DNA of 64,000 bases. It comes from Brenneria goodwinii (GTDB lineage Bacteria > Pseudomonadota > Gammaproteobacteria > Enterobacterales > Enterobacteriaceae). Each line of letters starts with the position of its first letter. Positions within the stretch are counted from its first letter, which is position 1. The translations under genes were made by a program, and so were the position numbers. Below are positions 16,473 to 25,928 of this stretch, one piece after another. The stretch lies in contig NZ_CP014137.1 in NCBI RefSeq assembly GCF_002291445.1, positions 1,054,001-1,118,000 on the forward strand. Direction: 5' to 3'. The notes below the pieces were generated by a model. The model had not been told where the DNA came from, did no database searches, and saw nothing but the letters and a program-made list of their open reading frames with translations.

Positions 16473-17882
16473 ATGAAGAAAAAAGTCCTGCTATTGAGCG
16501 CGCTGGCATTCGCTTTTTCCTCAGTCGTTCATAGTGAAACGACTGATTTGGTCATTATCGGCGCGGGTGGAGCCGGCATGTCGGCAGCCATTGAAGCGCA
16601 TAATCAGGGCGCAAAAGTGATATTGCTGGAGAAAATGCCGTTTGCCGGCGGGAATACCGCGCGGGCAGAGGCTGGGTTAAATGCGGCCGGCACGGAACTG
16701 CAAAAATCCAGAGGCATCAATGACAGCCCTGAAATGTTCTATGAAGACACGATGAAAGGGGGAAGAAATATTAATAACCCTGAAGTGGTGAAAACGCTGA
16801 CGGAACATGCGAAAGACTCGGTTATTTTCCTGAAAGAGAATGGCGCCGACCTGGCGGATTTGACGCGCACCGGCGGTTCTCGCGTCGACCGTACCCACCG
16901 TCCTGCCGGAGGGGAGCCAGCAGGCAGTTTTATTGCGACGGCGTTGATCAAAAAAGTGAAGGCGCTGGACATCGATCTGCGCACCAATACTTCCGCGACC
17001 GATATCGTCCAAAATGACAAGGGTGAAGTCACGGGCGTGAAGGCTAAGGGGAAAGACGGAAAAGAATTCACCATTGATGCCAAGAAAGTGATGATCACGT
17101 CAGGTGGTTTCGGAGCTAACTTTGACATGATCAAACAATACGATCCCAAACTGGTCGGTTTTAAAACCACCAATGCGCCAGGCTCCCAGGGCGACGGTAT
17201 CAAGATGGCGACCAAGCTGAATGCCAAACTGGTGGATATGGAATACATCCAGATTCACCCTTCAACCGTTCCCGGTCAAGGCATCTTGATTACAGAGGCG
17301 GTACGCGGCGACGGCGCGATCATGGTCAATGAAGGCGGCAAGCGTTTTGTGAACGAACTGCTGACTCGTGATGTGGTTTCACAGAGTATCCTCAAACAAC
17401 CGGGTGCTCATGCCTACCTGATTTTTAATGATGATCTGGTCAAGCAGAATCAGGCCACGCAATCCTACTTTAAGCAAAAACTGGTTGCCGAAGGGAATAC
17501 GGTTGAGGAATTGGCCAAAGCCATTAACGTTGATGCTACCCAACTGGCGCAGACCGTCAGCACTTACAGCGGCTATGTTAAAGCCGATAAAGATGATGAA
17601 TTCGGTCGTGACAGCATGAAGCTTGCCCTGGACAGCGGCAAGTATTATGCCATTGAAATCACTCCCGGGATTCACCACACCATGGGCGGGATTGCGATCA
17701 ACAACAAAGCTCAGGTGTTGGACGTGAACGGCAAGGTGATCCCGAACCTGTTTGCCGCCGGTGAAGCGGCCGGTGGGGTGCACGGCGCTAACCGTCTGGG
17801 CGGCAACTCGTTGGCGGATATCGTTACCTACGGCCGTATCGGCGCCGATGAAGCCGTTAAAGAGATCAAAGCGGGCAAATAA
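16473..17882 (+). CDS. Periplasmic fumarate-reductase-like flavoprotein, copy 1
   Basis: 469 residues. A Sec signal peptide (about 1-21) precedes an FAD_binding_2 domain with the GAGGAG dinucleotide motif (30-35). Residues aligned to the active site of Shewanella flavocytochrome c fumarate reductase are present: His262 (QIHP), Arg299 (LLTRDV, proton donor), His401/402 (IHHTMGG) and Arg441 (GANRLGGNS). It lacks the haem and FMN domains of full-length relatives, so it must receive electrons from a partner, probably the FMN-binding protein at 19674. The substrate may be fumarate, urocanate or another 2-enoate; this cannot be decided here. Copy 2 follows 240 bases downstream. Confidence 0.9.
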   Translation: MKKKVLLLSALAFAFSSVVHSETTDLVIIGAGGAGMSAAIEAHNQGAKVILLEKMPFAGGNTARAEAGLNAAGTELQKSRGINDSPEMFYEDTMKGGRNINNPEVVKTLTEHAKDSVIFLKENGADLADLTRTGGSRVDRTHRPAGGEPAGSFIATALIKKVKALDIDLRTNTSATDIVQNDKGEVTGVKAKGKDGKEFTIDAKKVMITSGGFGANFDMIKQYDPKLVGFKTTNAPGSQGDGIKMATKLNAKLVDMEYIQIHPSTVPGQGILITEAVRGDGAIMVNEGGKRFVNELLTRDVVSQSILKQPGAHAYLIFNDDLVKQNQATQSYFKQKLVAEGNTVEELAKAINVDATQLAQTVSTYSGYVKADKDDEFGRDSMKLALDSGKYYAIEITPGIHHTMGGIAINNKAQVLDVNGKVIPNLFAAGEAAGGVHGANRLGGNSLADIVTYGRIGADEAVKEIKAGK

Positions 17883-18120
17883 TTGCTTATACCGTTCACT
17901 TAAATCTGATGTTGGGGGGAATAACGACGCTGAGGTGTCCGCAGGGATGCCTCGCGTTCGTTGTCGCCCCCTACGTCTTTTATCAATAGAAATAATAGAA
18001 GTCTGCAGTTACTGAACCTCATGGAGCTTGAGCCGTTTTTTTACGGTAAGAAAGGATGATGGAAATCATTTCAATAAATTGAGTTTTTATTGGAAATAAC
18101 AATACACAGGTCCATTCATC

Positions 18121-19530
18121 ATGAAAAAACAAATTTTATTATTGAGTGCGTTGGCATTGGCTTTTTCCTCCGCGGTCCACTGTGAAAGTACCGATCTGGT
18201 CATTATCGGTGCGGGCGGCGGCGGTATGTCGGCAGCCATTGAAGCGCACAACCAGGGTGCGAAAGTCATATTATTGGAGAAAATGCCGTTTGCCGGGGGC
18301 AATACCGCCCGGGCGGAAGGCGGATTAAATGCCGCCGGCACGGAATATCAGAAAGCAAAGGGCATTGATGACAGCCCGGAGCTGTTCTATCAGGACACAA
18401 TGAAAGGCGGCAAACAGAAAAATAATCCCGAGCTGGTCAAAACATTAGCCGAACATGCGAAGGATTCGATTCTTTTTCTGAAAGAAAACGGTGCGGAACT
18501 GTCGGATGTCACCAGAGCGGGGGGCGCCAGCGTTGACCGTATCCACCGTCCAATGGGCGGCGAACCGGCCGGCAGTTTTATTGCGGTGGCGTTGCTGAAA
18601 AAAGTTAAAGCGCTGAATATTGATCTTCGCACCAATACCTCTGCGACAGAAATCCTGCAAGATGATAAAGGCGCGGTAACCGGCGTGAAGGCCAAGGGGA
18701 AAGATGGGAAAGAATTCACCATTGATGCCAAGAAGGTGATGATCACCGCCGGTGGTTTCGGCGCCAACTTCGATATGATCGGGGAGTACGATCCCAAACT
18801 GGTGGACTTTAAAACCACCAATGCGCCGGGCGCCCAGGGCGAAGGGATCAAAATGGCGCAGAAGCTGAACGCCAAACTGGTGGATATGGAATATATCCAG
18901 ATCCATCCGACCACGGTTCCCGGCCAGGGGATCCTGATTTCAGAAGGCGTCCGCGGGGATGGCGCGATTCTGGTCAATGAACAGGGTAAACGCTTTACCA
19001 ATGAACTGTTGACCCGCGACGTCGTCTCTCAAAGCATTCTGAAACAGCCGGGCAAACACGCTTATGTGATTTTTAACGACGCTCTGGCTAAACAGAATCA
19101 TACGATCGAAACCTACTTTAAACAGAAACTGGTGGCTGAAGGAAATACGGTCGAGGAATTGGCTAAAGCGATAAATGTTGATGGAAAACAATTGGCTCAG
19201 ACCTTCAGCGCCTATAGTGGCTATGTGAAAGATAAGAAAGACGCCGAGTTTGGACGCGATAGCCTGAAGCTCCCTCTGGATAGCGGAAAATATTACGCTA
19301 TTGAAGTGACGCCGGGCATCCACCATACGATGGGGGGGATCGCGATCAATACCAAAGCCCAGGTGCTGGATGTGAATGGCAAGGTGATCCCGAATCTGTT
19401 TGCCGCGGGTGAAGTCGCGGGCGGAGTGCATGGCGCCAACCGTTTAGGCGGCAATTCGCTGGCCGATATCGTCACTTATGGCCGAATCGGCGCCGATGAG
19501 GCAGTGAAGGAATTAAAAGCAGGCAAATAA
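18121..19530 (+). CDS. Periplasmic fumarate-reductase-like flavoprotein, copy 2
   Basis: 469 residues, the same length as copy 1 and very similar along its whole length. Signal peptide, the FAD GAGGGG motif and all four active-site positions (QIHP, LLTRDV, IHHTMGG, GANRLGGNS) are retained. Differences cluster in surface loops, for example KQKNNPELVKT against RNINNPEVVKT and the residues just after QIHP (T for S). This is a tandem duplication that took the leader with it. Both copies are intact, so they may differ in substrate or expression. The FMN-binding protein gene lies 143 bases downstream. Confidence 0.9.
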   Translation: MKKQILLLSALALAFSSAVHCESTDLVIIGAGGGGMSAAIEAHNQGAKVILLEKMPFAGGNTARAEGGLNAAGTEYQKAKGIDDSPELFYQDTMKGGKQKNNPELVKTLAEHAKDSILFLKENGAELSDVTRAGGASVDRIHRPMGGEPAGSFIAVALLKKVKALNIDLRTNTSATEILQDDKGAVTGVKAKGKDGKEFTIDAKKVMITAGGFGANFDMIGEYDPKLVDFKTTNAPGAQGEGIKMAQKLNAKLVDMEYIQIHPTTVPGQGILISEGVRGDGAILVNEQGKRFTNELLTRDVVSQSILKQPGKHAYVIFNDALAKQNHTIETYFKQKLVAEGNTVEELAKAINVDGKQLAQTFSAYSGYVKDKKDAEFGRDSLKLPLDSGKYYAIEVTPGIHHTMGGIAINTKAQVLDVNGKVIPNLFAAGEVAGGVHGANRLGGNSLADIVTYGRIGADEAVKELKAGK

Positions 19531-19673
19531 TCAATTGAGGACTTGATCCCAAAATCCATCCTGGCTCGTTGTTCAGGATGGATGAGTGGTTATATTGGTT
19601 CTACTGGCAGGATCGCTGCTTGTCGTGAGTTTTAGATGGCTTTTTTTATGTGTAATTAACTTATGGGAAAGTT

Positions 19674-20009
19674 ATGAAAAAATTAATTCCGGCCGTAGTG
19701 GCCACTTTAGCGCTTTCGTTCTCTTTTGCCGCCGCCGCCGAGTATAAAGATGGTACCTATACCGGGAAAGCGCAGGGTAAAGAAGGGGAAGTCGAAGTTT
19801 CTGTGGTTGTTGAAGGTGGCAAAATCACCAACGCCGAAGTCGTCAAACATGAAGACACCGAAGCGTTGATGATGGGGGTTATTGATAACGTGGTGCCGGA
19901 GCTGATCGAAACTCAGGATCCTGACCAGGTGGATGCGGTAACTGGAGCCACTATGTCAAGTAATGGGGTCATTAACGCCATAAAAGAGGCGCTGGAGCAG
20001 GCAAAATAA
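19674..20009 (+). CDS. Exported stand-alone FMN-binding domain protein
   Basis: 111 residues: a signal peptide (about 1-22, AAAAEY) followed by one FMN_bind domain (DGTYTGKAQGKEGEVEV, DAVTGATMSSNGV). The DxxTGAT motif (Asp87, Thr90-Thr93) is the site where ApbE-type enzymes attach FMN covalently to the last Thr. In full-length fumarate or urocanate reductases this domain is fused to the FAD domain; here it is a separate small protein. It most likely passes electrons to the two flavoproteins upstream. No ApbE or quinol dehydrogenase gene is seen in the window. Confidence 0.88.
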   Translation: MKKLIPAVVATLALSFSFAAAAEYKDGTYTGKAQGKEGEVEVSVVVEGGKITNAEVVKHEDTEALMMGVIDNVVPELIETQDPDQVDAVTGATMSSNGVINAIKEALEQAK

Positions 20010-20090
20010 TTGGTTAGCTCGTGTCGAATCACCAGTCTGTAAACGTACGATTACAGACTGGTTGTTGCAGAAAGTCATTGCCGGGTAATG

Positions 20091-20360
20091 TTATTGCCTG
20101 GCGATGGCCGTTAGCCAACGGTGGAATGCGGCAATATGCGGCTGTTCAAGCGAAACCGCCGGATAAACAAGATAATAAGCCAACGCGCTCTTCATTCCCT
20201 GTTCAAAGGGGACAATCAACAATCCTTCCTCAATCAATGACGCAACGAACGATCGCCTGACCAGCGCGACGCCCAATCCCGCTTTTGCCGCATCAACGGC
20301 GCCATTGCTATCGGTGAATACCGGGCCTAACCGGCTGATTGATGAGTCCACGCCTGCGGC
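20091..20360 (-). pseudogene. LysR-family regulator fragment (C-terminal part)
   Basis: The frame encodes only the end of an effector-binding domain of the GcvA type (DAAKAGLGVALVRRSFV, EEGLLIVPFEQ, FHRWLTAIARQ). The helix-turn-helix part is missing, and the sequence upstream turns into an unrelated transporter fragment. It is not the same gene as the intact LysR gene 330 bases away. Confidence 0.75.
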
Positions 20361-20458
20361 GCCAACGCCAGACTGCGTGTCTTACGAATAAGCAGTGTAA
20401 CGCCCAACGCGTCTTCAGGCTCGCAGCGCCGTTTTACTTGGCGTGCTCTTTTTACAGG

Positions 20459-20591
20459 CAAGGATGACATTGTTCATGTTGGCCGGGATGGGGGCTATTT
20501 TCATCGGGCTGATCGCGATTGACGGCCGATTGCTGGTTCGTTTGCGCAACAGAAAGCCGGATTCGCCCACGCCGAAAACCAGGGATGTCTG
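20459..20591 (+). pseudogene. Fragment of a membrane transporter (C-terminal helix and tail)
   Basis: A short rightward frame encodes one hydrophobic helix and a basic tail (FMLAGMGAIFIGLIAIDGRLLVRLRNRKPDSP) ending in TGA. It looks like the end of an MFS- or DMT-type transporter, but no upstream part exists. Together with the LysR fragment it marks a decayed regulator-exporter pair. Confidence 0.5.
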
Positions 20592-20684
20592 ATCGGCGAA
20601 CCGAGCAAAAGGCGGCAGAGGTTACTCACCGGTTTTCTCAACTCACTCGATATGCTCCAGTGCGGACAAAAAAGGTTGCCATTG

Positions 20685-21572
20685 TCACTGGCTGAGCCCG
20701 AAGATGCGCTCCACCGCCGCCATTTCTGCCGTTAGCCAGTTACAGAACGCCTGATAGCGGTCGTCGCTTTCGATGGGGCGAGCCGACAACAGAATGTACT
20801 GGCTTCCGTCCGCTTGAAAGGGCGCCAGTCTCTCCAGTCGGCCATCCGTCAACTCCTGTTCAACCATAAATAACGACGCGATAGCGACGCCCAGTCCGCT
20901 TTCGGCGGCCTGCAACGTCAGATAGAAATGCTCAAAATAGCGGTTCTGCGCCATCTGCTTCGCCGGTGGCGGCGGCACTTGGTTTCGCCAGATATTCCAG
21001 GCATCGGGACGTGATGAAGTATGTAAATGCGTGCTCAGCCGTTCGTGATGATCCTGCCGCACTGAACATACCGGGGCGGTATATTCGGAAATTATCCGCT
21101 GGGAAAAATAGTGTTTATCAAAGACGAAATCATCCCGCCGCAGCGCGATATCGATCCGGCTCTGCTGTATATCGATAGCGCCGCCGGCGGCCAGCAGATG
21201 AATATCAATGTCCGGATGCGCCTGCTTAAAAGCCGGTAGGCGAGGGATAAGAAAACGCATGCAGAGCGTTGGTTCGCAGGAGATGGTCAACGGCGCGTGG
21301 ATCTCCGACGACAGTTTTACAATGGTCTCGGCGACCAGCGCCACGGCGGCGCTGCACACGCGGTGCAGTTCACGGCCTTTCGCTGTCAGGCGGATACCTC
21401 TGCCATGGCGTTCAATCAACGGAAAACCCAGATGCGCCTCCAGCGCTTTAATCTGTTTACTCACGGCGCCATGAGTAACGTATAAATCCCGCGCGGCATC
21501 GGTCATGCTCTCTCTTTTACCCACAACGTCAAAGGTATGTAATAGATTGAGCGGTGGAAGTTTTTTCGTCAT
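20685..21572 (-). CDS. LysR-family regulator, GcvA-like
   Basis: 295 residues. N-terminal winged helix-turn-helix (LPPLNLLHTFDVVGKRESMTDAARDLYVTHGAVSKQIKALE) and a C-terminal effector domain. The opening PPLNLLHTF with HGAVSKQIKALE is characteristic of the GcvA/AmpR branch. It is transcribed divergently from the LysE-type exporter gene at 21685, with a 112-base gap, so it probably controls that exporter and itself. The effector is unknown. Confidence 0.9.
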   Translation of the reverse strand: MTKKLPPLNLLHTFDVVGKRESMTDAARDLYVTHGAVSKQIKALEAHLGFPLIERHGRGIRLTAKGRELHRVCSAAVALVAETIVKLSSEIHAPLTISCEPTLCMRFLIPRLPAFKQAHPDIDIHLLAAGGAIDIQQSRIDIALRRDDFVFDKHYFSQRIISEYTAPVCSVRQDHHERLSTHLHTSSRPDAWNIWRNQVPPPPAKQMAQNRYFEHFYLTLQAAESGLGVAIASLFMVEQELTDGRLERLAPFQADGSQYILLSARPIESDDRYQAFCNWLTAEMAAVERIFGLSQ

Positions 21573-21684
21573 TGGTGAGCATTCGTCACAAGTGGGTGTG
21601 AGTTATTATCGATTTTCCTCCCGGCCATTTCCACTTATTACTTTGCCTCGGTGTTATTAATAATTGACTGAGGGTAGGGAGAAT

Positions 21685-22293
21685 ATGACCGAATTTTTAG
21701 CGGTAATGATCATCACTTGTCTGGCGGTAATCAGTCCGGGCGCCGATTTCGCCATGGTGACGCGCAACAGCTTAACGGGCCGCAGAAAGGCGGGGATACT
21801 GACGGCATCGGGTATTGCGCTGGGGGTGTTGGTGCACGTTGCCTACACGTTGTTAGGCGTGGCGGCGATCATGAGCCAGACGCCGCAGCTTTATGCCGTT
21901 ATTAAATATCTCGGCGCGACTTATCTGCTCTATCTCGGTTACAAGACCTTTACCAACACCAGGCCAGATATGGTCGATATGGGCGGGACGAATAACGCAA
22001 AAAGCGGCTGGCGCTATTTCCGCCAGGGATTTTTTACCAATGCCTTAAATCCCAAAACCACGTTGTTTGTATTAAGCACGTTCCTGCAGGTCGTTAATCC
22101 GCAAACGTCCTGGCTATGGCGGCTGGGCTATGGCGCATTTATGTCATTGGCGCATTTTGCCTGGTTCAGCCTGGTCGCATTATTTCTCACGACGCCATTG
22201 CTGCAGGAAAAGATCCGTCGCGGCTATGCCTGGATTAACCGGATTGTCGGCTGCGGCTTAATGATTCTGGCTGGCATGATGGTCTTACCCTGA
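21685..22293 (+). CDS. LysE/RhtB-family amino acid exporter
   Basis: I start at 21685 because GGGAGA precedes this ATG (202 residues). About six membrane helices. The family motif ISPGADFAMVTRNSLTGRRKAG is near the N-terminus, and YLLYLGYKTF and FTNALNPKTTLFVLSTF follow. These proteins export amino acids such as threonine, homoserine lactone or lysine by proton exchange. Divergent from a GcvA-like regulator. The stop is close to the next gene (about 60 bases), but the two are not obviously related in function. Confidence 0.9.
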   Translation: MTEFLAVMIITCLAVISPGADFAMVTRNSLTGRRKAGILTASGIALGVLVHVAYTLLGVAAIMSQTPQLYAVIKYLGATYLLYLGYKTFTNTRPDMVDMGGTNNAKSGWRYFRQGFFTNALNPKTTLFVLSTFLQVVNPQTSWLWRLGYGAFMSLAHFAWFSLVALFLTTPLLQEKIRRGYAWINRIVGCGLMILAGMMVLP

Positions 22294-22353
22294 TTGCACG
22301 CGGCAGTCACCGGGCGTAGGATTATCCGAGTCTGTATTTTCAACGCTGAGTAT

Positions 22354-22872
22354 ATGAATTTTATGGAAAATTATCTCATTATCATTCGCCACACGCCGTC
22401 CTGGGTATGGATCTTACTGGCTTACCTAATCTATGCCGGCATAAAAGCCCGTCAGCCAAGACAGCAGTCCCTGCGCCGTTTGCTGGTGTTGCCGATTATC
22501 TTTCTATGCTGGGGGGGATTTTCAATTTTACATACTCTCGTAGCGCGGGAAGTCGCTGTCGCTGGCTTTGTGTTGGCCCTGATTGCCGGAGTCGTCCTGG
22601 GCTGGATGTTGGGGAAGGACGCCGGCGTCTATCGTGCCGACCTCCAGTGTTTTGAGCGCGCAGGATCGTCCGTGCCGTTGTTATTAATGCTGTTGACCTT
22701 TTGTCTGCGATTCTATTTTTCCGTCCAGTTGGCGAGGTTTCCCGAGTTAGCCAACAGCGTCGTCTTTTGTGCGTTGTCTGGCGCCGTCGGCGGTATCACC
22801 GGCGGGATATTCAGCGGCATCGCGCTTCGTCTGTTAAATCAGATGCGCGGAACTCACCCGGCTTCCCTTTAA
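22354..22872 (+). CDS. Inner membrane protein (DUF6622-like)
   Basis: About 172 residues with some five hydrophobic helices (WILLAYLIYAGI, LLVLPIIFLCWGGFSIL, AGFVLALIAGVVLGWMLG, LLLMLLTFCLRFYFSVQ, VFCALSGAVGGITGGIFSGIAL). It resembles the small uncharacterised membrane proteins grouped as DUF6622, with RQPRQQSLRRLLVLP in the first loop. No catalytic residues are evident and the function is unknown. The start could be 22354 or the ATG three codons later. Confidence 0.75.
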   Translation: MNFMENYLIIIRHTPSWVWILLAYLIYAGIKARQPRQQSLRRLLVLPIIFLCWGGFSILHTLVAREVAVAGFVLALIAGVVLGWMLGKDAGVYRADLQCFERAGSSVPLLLMLLTFCLRFYFSVQLARFPELANSVVFCALSGAVGGITGGIFSGIALRLLNQMRGTHPASL

Positions 22873-23020
22873 CCCGGTCAAACTGCATCCGGGCGCCGCT
22901 TTTGTTAAACTTTGTCACAAAGCTTTTACTGCTGCATGAGTGCGCCCTGATTGTCGGTAAATTATAATGCGCCTGCCCATCTCTTTTTATTTAACAGAAT
23001 ACTGTTTAAGCCACTGAATA

Positions 23021-23968
23021 ATGAGTAAAAAACACAAGCTCTCTTTACTTGGCATGCTGTTGTTGTCAACCAATATGCTGGTTTCCCCGTTGGTCATGGC
23101 AAAAACGCCGGCGAAATCAGCGGTTGCCGCCCATCAGGAAATAGCCTCCGGCAGCGCCATGGTGGTGGATTTACGTGACGATCACATACTCTATTCCAGT
23201 AATCCGGATGTCGTGGTGCCCATCGCTTCCGTGACCAAACTGATGACGGCGCTGGTGGTGCTGGATGCCAATCTGCCGTTGGACGAGACGATCTCCGTTG
23301 ACATCAGTCACACGGAGGAGATGAAAGGGGTTTATTCTCGCGTGCGGCTGAATAGTGAAATCAGCCGCCGTGATATGCTGCTGTTGGCGCTGATGTCATC
23401 GGAAAACCGTGCCGCCGCCAGCCTTGCTCATCATTATCCCGGCGGCTATCAAGCGTTTATTGCCGCGATGAACGCCAAGGCCCGCGCATTGGGGATGATG
23501 CACACGCGCTATGTCGAGCCTACCGGATTATCCATCAATAACGTTTCGACCGCGCGCGATCTGACGAAGTTACTCATCGCCAGCAAACAGTATCCTTTAC
23601 TCAGCCAGCTCAGCACCACGCAGGAAAAAACGGTAGCGTTTTCTCACCCGGCATACAGCTTGCCGTTCCGTAATACTAACTATCTGGTTGGCAAACCTGA
23701 TTGGAATATTCAATTGACTAAAACGGGCTTTACCAATCAGGCCGGGCACTGCCTGGTGATGCGCACCATTATCAATCAACGACCGGTGGCGCTGGTGGTG
23801 CTGGATGCGTTTGGCAAATATACGCATTTTGCCGATGCCAACCGTCTGCGGAAATGGATGGAAACCGGCAAAATCAGCGATGTTCCCGCCGTGGCGTTAA
23901 GCTACAAGAAACAGAAGGCGCTGGCTTCGCGACAGCCGCAAGCCATGGCGAATGTAGATACGGAGTAA
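23021..23968 (+). CDS. pbpG: D-alanyl-D-alanine endopeptidase PBP7
   Basis: 315 residues, close to E. coli PBP7. Signal peptide to about residue 27 (VMAKTP). The three penicillin-binding motifs are present: SVTK (70-73, nucleophile Ser70), SEN (127-129) and KTG (234-236). It is periplasmic and cuts D-Ala-meso-DAP cross-links in peptidoglycan. It is a single gene whose neighbourhood, with dusC and bglX, mirrors E. coli. Confidence 0.95.
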   Translation: MSKKHKLSLLGMLLLSTNMLVSPLVMAKTPAKSAVAAHQEIASGSAMVVDLRDDHILYSSNPDVVVPIASVTKLMTALVVLDANLPLDETISVDISHTEEMKGVYSRVRLNSEISRRDMLLLALMSSENRAAASLAHHYPGGYQAFIAAMNAKARALGMMHTRYVEPTGLSINNVSTARDLTKLLIASKQYPLLSQLSTTQEKTVAFSHPAYSLPFRNTNYLVGKPDWNIQLTKTGFTNQAGHCLVMRTIINQRPVALVVLDAFGKYTHFADANRLRKWMETGKISDVPAVALSYKKQKALASRQPQAMANVDTE

Positions 23969-23982
23969 TAGCGATTTTTTAC

Positions 23983-24057
23983 GCAGGGACAAACAAAATG
24001 AGAGAAATATTTTGAGTCGTTTGATGTCTGAAATATCTCTAAAATGGTCGTCCCTGC
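23983..24057. repeat. Nested inverted repeat downstream of pbpG
   Basis: GCAGGGAC (23983-23990) pairs with GTCCCTGC (24050-24057). Inside, AGAGAAATATTT (24001-24012) nearly pairs with AAATATCTCT (24031-24040). The 75-base unit could be a terminator or a small mobile palindromic element; there is a T run 10 bases beyond it. Confidence 0.6.
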
Positions 24058-24141
24058 ATAGGCCGGTTTTTTAGTCACGACTCTGTCGATCGATCGTTTG
24101 CGGGGATGGCGTCAGCCCTATCCCCGATACGATAGCTTCCG

Positions 24142-24828
24142 TTAAGCGCGGGCTCTTAAATCTTCTATGACTTCTCCAGCTTTGAGCATATCTTCTTCGT
24201 GCTCCTGTTCACGCCAGGGCTCCGCCAACGCCTGTTCCAGCCAGTTTTTCATGGCCGGTTGGGACAGCATATGTTGACAGTAGGCGGCGACTTGCGGCGT
24301 GACGGGCAACTGATAGGTGCGGATACGGAACACGACCGGCGCAAAGAAGGCATCGGCGGCGGAAAAATCTTTCCCTGCCAGAAACGATCCGCCAAAACGG
24401 CTTAAGCCTTCCTGCCACAACTCGCAGAGTCGTTTGATATCGTTGTTCAGTGCCGGGGAAATGTCTTTTATTTTGACCTTCACGCCGCAATTCATGGTGC
24501 AGTCGCCGCGCAGTGCGGTAAAACCGGAATGCATCTCCGCCGCGGCGCAGCGCGCCCAGGCGCGGGCCTTGGCATCGGCGGGCCACACCCCCTTATGCTG
24601 TTCGGCCAGATATTCGGTTATCGCCAGAGAATCCCAAACGGTGGTATCGCCATCAATCAGACAAGGCACTTTCGCGGAAGGAGAGAACGCCTTGAACGCC
24701 GGATTCGCCCCGGCGGAGACAAACGTCACCAGCCTTTCCTCAAACGGAATGGATAACGCTTTTAACAATACCCATGGACGCAGTGACCAGGATGAGTAAT
24801 TTTTATTGGCGATATACAACTGATACAT
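24142..24828 (-). CDS. Glutathione S-transferase family protein
   Basis: 228 residues. Thioredoxin-like N-terminal domain (YSSWSLRPWVLLKALSIPFEE, KVPCLIDG with the cis-Pro, VWDSLAITEYLAE for glutathione binding) and an all-helical C-terminal domain (FSAADAFFAPVVFRI). The NYSSWSLRPW opening is typical of a bacterial GST group whose substrates are not defined. Cytoplasmic. It stands alone between pbpG and a DeoR-type gene. Confidence 0.88.
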   Translation of the reverse strand: MYQLYIANKNYSSWSLRPWVLLKALSIPFEERLVTFVSAGANPAFKAFSPSAKVPCLIDGDTTVWDSLAITEYLAEQHKGVWPADAKARAWARCAAAEMHSGFTALRGDCTMNCGVKVKIKDISPALNNDIKRLCELWQEGLSRFGGSFLAGKDFSAADAFFAPVVFRIRTYQLPVTPQVAAYCQHMLSQPAMKNWLEQALAEPWREQEHEEDMLKAGEVIEDLRARA

Positions 24829-24944
24829 GTCTTATGCTCCATACGATAACGGAACGCTATAATTAGCACGGAAAGTGTCGCGGATCATCCTAAAGATATA
24901 GCGCAGAAAGGGCGCCAATGAGTAAGGCGCATACCGGAATGACA

Positions 24945-25715
24945 TCAGGCGAGGATCGTCTGCTGGCATCGCGCCTGAAGCGATGCCAGGGCGGGTTTAT
25001 CGGCGGCGGCCGCATCGGTGATAATGATATCTATCTCCGCCATGGTGGCGTAAATAATCCGGCTGGTTAGCCCGATCTTGCTGTGATCCGCCATAATAAT
25101 CCGCGTATTGGCGTGTTGTACCATTAAACTCGCGACGGCGGCTTCATGGTGCGCAAAGCTACTGGCGCCTGATTGACTGGATAGCCCCACCGGGGATAAC
25201 AGGGCGACATCGGCGCGGTAACGCTGAAGTTCGCTGATGGTTAAATCACCGCAGGTGGCCTGAGCCGCGAGTCCCATGTTTCCGCCGAGTAAAATCACCT
25301 CATGGCGCAGCTCGGTTTCGGTCGCCGTCAGCTTAAGCGCCACGTTCAGGCTGTTGGTGATAACGGTCATCCCCGGCATCGACAAGAGTTCATCAGCCAG
25401 CAGCGAGGTGGTGCTGCCCGCGTCGATGAATAACGTTTGCCCCGCCTTTAGCTGACGCACCGCCGCGCGGGCGATGGCCTGTTTCTCGCGTTCGCGGACC
25501 GTATTACGCACCGATAACGGCGCTTCCGGCTCCTGCGACGTCGCCACGATACCGCCATGTACGCGGCGCAGGGCGCCCATCGCTTCCAGCTTGAGAATAT
25601 CCCGTCGCACGGTCTCCCTGGATACGCCAAGGTGTTGAATAATTTTCTCGGTGCTGACCCGGTTTAATGTGGACAAAAGGGCACGAATACGATGTAAACG
25701 AGTTTCTTCTAACAT
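24945..25715 (-). CDS. DeoR-family transcription regulator
   Basis: 256 residues. N-terminal DeoR helix-turn-helix (RIRALLSTLNRVSTEKIIQHLGVSRETVRRDILKLE) with GALRRVHGG, then a sugar-phosphate-isomerase-like sensor domain (FIDAGSTTSLLADEL, VITNSLNVALKL, ILLGGN, ADHSKIG). These regulators usually sense a phosphorylated sugar or related intermediate. It is divergent from the class III aminotransferase gene with a 362-base gap, so it may control it. Confidence 0.9.
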   Translation of the reverse strand: MLEETRLHRIRALLSTLNRVSTEKIIQHLGVSRETVRRDILKLEAMGALRRVHGGIVATSQEPEAPLSVRNTVREREKQAIARAAVRQLKAGQTLFIDAGSTTSLLADELLSMPGMTVITNSLNVALKLTATETELRHEVILLGGNMGLAAQATCGDLTISELQRYRADVALLSPVGLSSQSGASSFAHHEAAVASLMVQHANTRIIMADHSKIGLTSRIIYATMAEIDIIITDAAAADKPALASLQARCQQTILA

Positions 25716-25928
25716 GAATATCGGTTCTCAGGATTAACGGACCAGACAAAGATGCATCCAGCGCTCCTGTCGGGAGATAAAATTCCGGCGTCATTATAGT
25801 CACAAATTCCGTAATACAAGCAGAAAAGGCCGCTGTTTATGCTGGGCGGCCTCCTCGTCCTTTTGCATTCAGATCATTGGATATTAACGCCCGCGCAGTC
25901 AGGAATACTTTACACAATATTATTTCAT

